Below are positions 62,621 through 64,000 of a stretch of DNA of 64,000 nt, piece by piece. The notes beneath the pieces are model-generated. The model was not told where the DNA came from. It made no database searches and saw only the letters and a program-made list of their open reading frames with translations. The first letter of the stretch is position 1, and each line of letters begins with the position of its first letter. The stretch is from contig RPFO01000153.1 in the NCBI GenBank assembly GCA_009746045.1, positions 363,842 through 427,841 of the forward strand, given 5' to 3'. A program made the translations under genes and the position numbers. The stretch is from Mesostigma viride (taxonomy: Eukaryota > Streptophyta > Mesostigmatophyceae > Mesostigmatales > Mesostigmataceae).

Positions 62621-64000
62621 AAAGAGACAACCAGCGCAGGCCAGAAATCGGGAGAATCCGGACCATGGTAGCTCAAGCCTGCCGTTATCTTTTCCGCGTT
62701 TTCGAGTCGTTCAGGATGATGAAGATGAATGGTGATGGAAATGTGTATCCTTGTGCATTGAAATTATGGCTGGCTTACGTGTGGAGCGACTAGATGACCT
62801 AGACGGTGGGGCCGGAAACAGCATGCTTGATCAGGGCGTGTGTTTCTAGCCTAACTGGCCGGGAGTGTCTAGTGGTGAGCACCATTGCTGCGATCGCTCT
62901 CCCACCATTTACGAGGAAATACCCGCAAATGGAAAACCACTGAAAAGGTCTAGCTAGTCAGTCATCACGTTAGCCATGCCATGATTCCAAACGTCCAAGA
63001 ACTGCACACGGTGCAAAGGCAAAAAGCCGGAGGACAGCACTTTCAAATGTGCGGCGGGAACCAAAAGCCCGCGGATGCCAGAAAACATCGTGTTGCGGCA
63101 GCGACGCGACGATGTGGACAACGAATCCAGTGCCAAGCTCGGAACGGCCGCAAAGGAGATCTGGCATCACAGGGTTCAGATGTGCGGAGATACTATGCGA
63201 TCCAGCCGGTCCACGACCAGCGCTTCGTTTAGACTTTTTTCCACAGCCGGCACCGCGCCGGCAACAATTTTCCTTGGCCGGTAGCCGGCGAATGCCGGCC
63301 AATAGCCGGCGTAGGCCGGCCACGAGCTGGCCAAGTACCTGGCTCTGTGGACTGAGGAGTGTGGAGGCACTGATGGAACGCGGGAATGATGCTGGTTGAT
63401 AAACTTGATAGATGTTTGAAAACTACACCCCTCACATTGTTTGTTTTACTAAATAATTATGAGGCGCGGCGTCGACCACCTGCAACGATAAATAAAACAA
63501 AAGATTCTTTTAATTTTTAAAAAAATAATTATTCCTGAGCGTACTCCCCTGTCGTTTTTCATAGCTACCAAATAAACAAAGAAAGTGTTAATAAATATTC
63601 TTTGACTGCCCAACTGAAGCGCTTCTTTTGCGGTAAAAAACAAAGAATCTCTGGCTGAAAAATTTGCTCAGTTTTGCCCGGTCTATACGAATTTTATTAA
63701 AAAGGTTGGGCTCAAGTCACCGTGGACGGAGGCATACGGCGCGTGTGGGGAACAGTACGAAGACGTTATAAGGTGGACGGCAAAATCTTACAGTCGAGAT
63801 TCTCCCGCCAACTTTATGTTATGTTGCCGAGTAGCCCATTATATTTTTAACGTGATTTTTAATGACCCCCCTTAAAATGCGCTGATTTATTAAAAATCGG
63901 ACCCATTTTAACTTGAACTAGGTACCGCCGTACCCAGTTCGTACACAGCGGTTCCACCACCTAATTTTCGGGCGGTTATGGGAGTTACGTTAGCGTTACG
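62621..64000. other. No gene recognised; GCCGGC cluster
   Basis: AT-rich towards the end of the window. At 63243-63325 a cluster of about ten CCGGC/GCCGG motifs spaced 10-16 bases forms local palindromes. A segment at 62872-62912 (GTCTAGTGGTGAGCACC) recalls a tRNA D-arm/A box but no B box follows. Confidence 0.45.

Noticed and set aside
62872-62912. tRNA-Asp-like D arm (GTCTAGTGGTGAGCACC)
   Set aside because: No B box within the expected distance and no cloverleaf.

Overview
The window looks like nuclear DNA of a green alga (Chlorophyta, possibly trebouxiophyte or volvocine-like). The reasons are GC-rich genes with short GT-AG introns, an algal-type membrane-anchored leishmanolysin/gametolysin metalloprotease with a proline-rich stalk, a plant-type RH1/DDX51 helicase, a DUF1838 protein, and large amounts of GC-rich non-LTR retrotransposon debris. 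No rRNA, CRISPR, bacterial operon or confident tRNA gene is visible. All homology statements come from reading motifs by eye; no database was searched.

Layout. 1-3.5 kb: 3' part of an M8 metalloprotease gene (+). 4.4-19.9 kb: a graveyard of nested LINEs. I name the families LINE-A, -B and -C, plus 'ORF1-only' elements that carry only an ORF1-like RNA-binding protein. A 3.6-kb DNA transposon lies inside one of the LINEs. 21.0-22.9 kb: an intact single-exon DEAD-box helicase (-). 23.2-28.7 kb: a complete hAT transposon with an 8-bp target-site duplication (TSD), a frame-broken transposase and an internal LINE fragment. 28.8-30.5 kb: fragments of a fourth LINE family (LINE-F, with a zf-RVT domain) and an inverted repeat. 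30.9-35.0 kb: a DUF1838 gene (+) whose first intron holds an 11-bp minisatellite. 35.9-51.8 kb: a second nested LINE and transposon graveyard with three insertion trees that can be unpacked from TSDs. 53.1-57.2 kb: a minus-strand gene for a small glycine-rich membrane protein (Tim17/22/23-like), whose intron is dominated by a 62-bp minisatellite of about 45 units. 58.8-62.6 kb: an hAT-type MITE, two LINE-F copies (one inserted at the edge of the other), and a piggyBac-like element inside the older copy. 62.6-64 kb: no gene recognised.

How it fits together. Four host genes (protease, helicase, DUF1838, Tim17-like) are islands in repeat DNA. The retroelements share a system. LINE-B, LINE-C and the ORF1-only elements all end in a small hairpin with a CAAC loop followed by an AT microsatellite tail, which suggests one reverse transcriptase recognition rule and cross-mobilisation. 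The AT tails are themselves preferred landing sites, giving tail-in-tail nesting. At least five unrelated DNA transposon types are recognised by terminal inverted repeats and TSDs: hAT, hAT-MITE, piggyBac-like, an ACAACGG family with 4-bp TSD, and a TGTCC family with 4-bp TSD.
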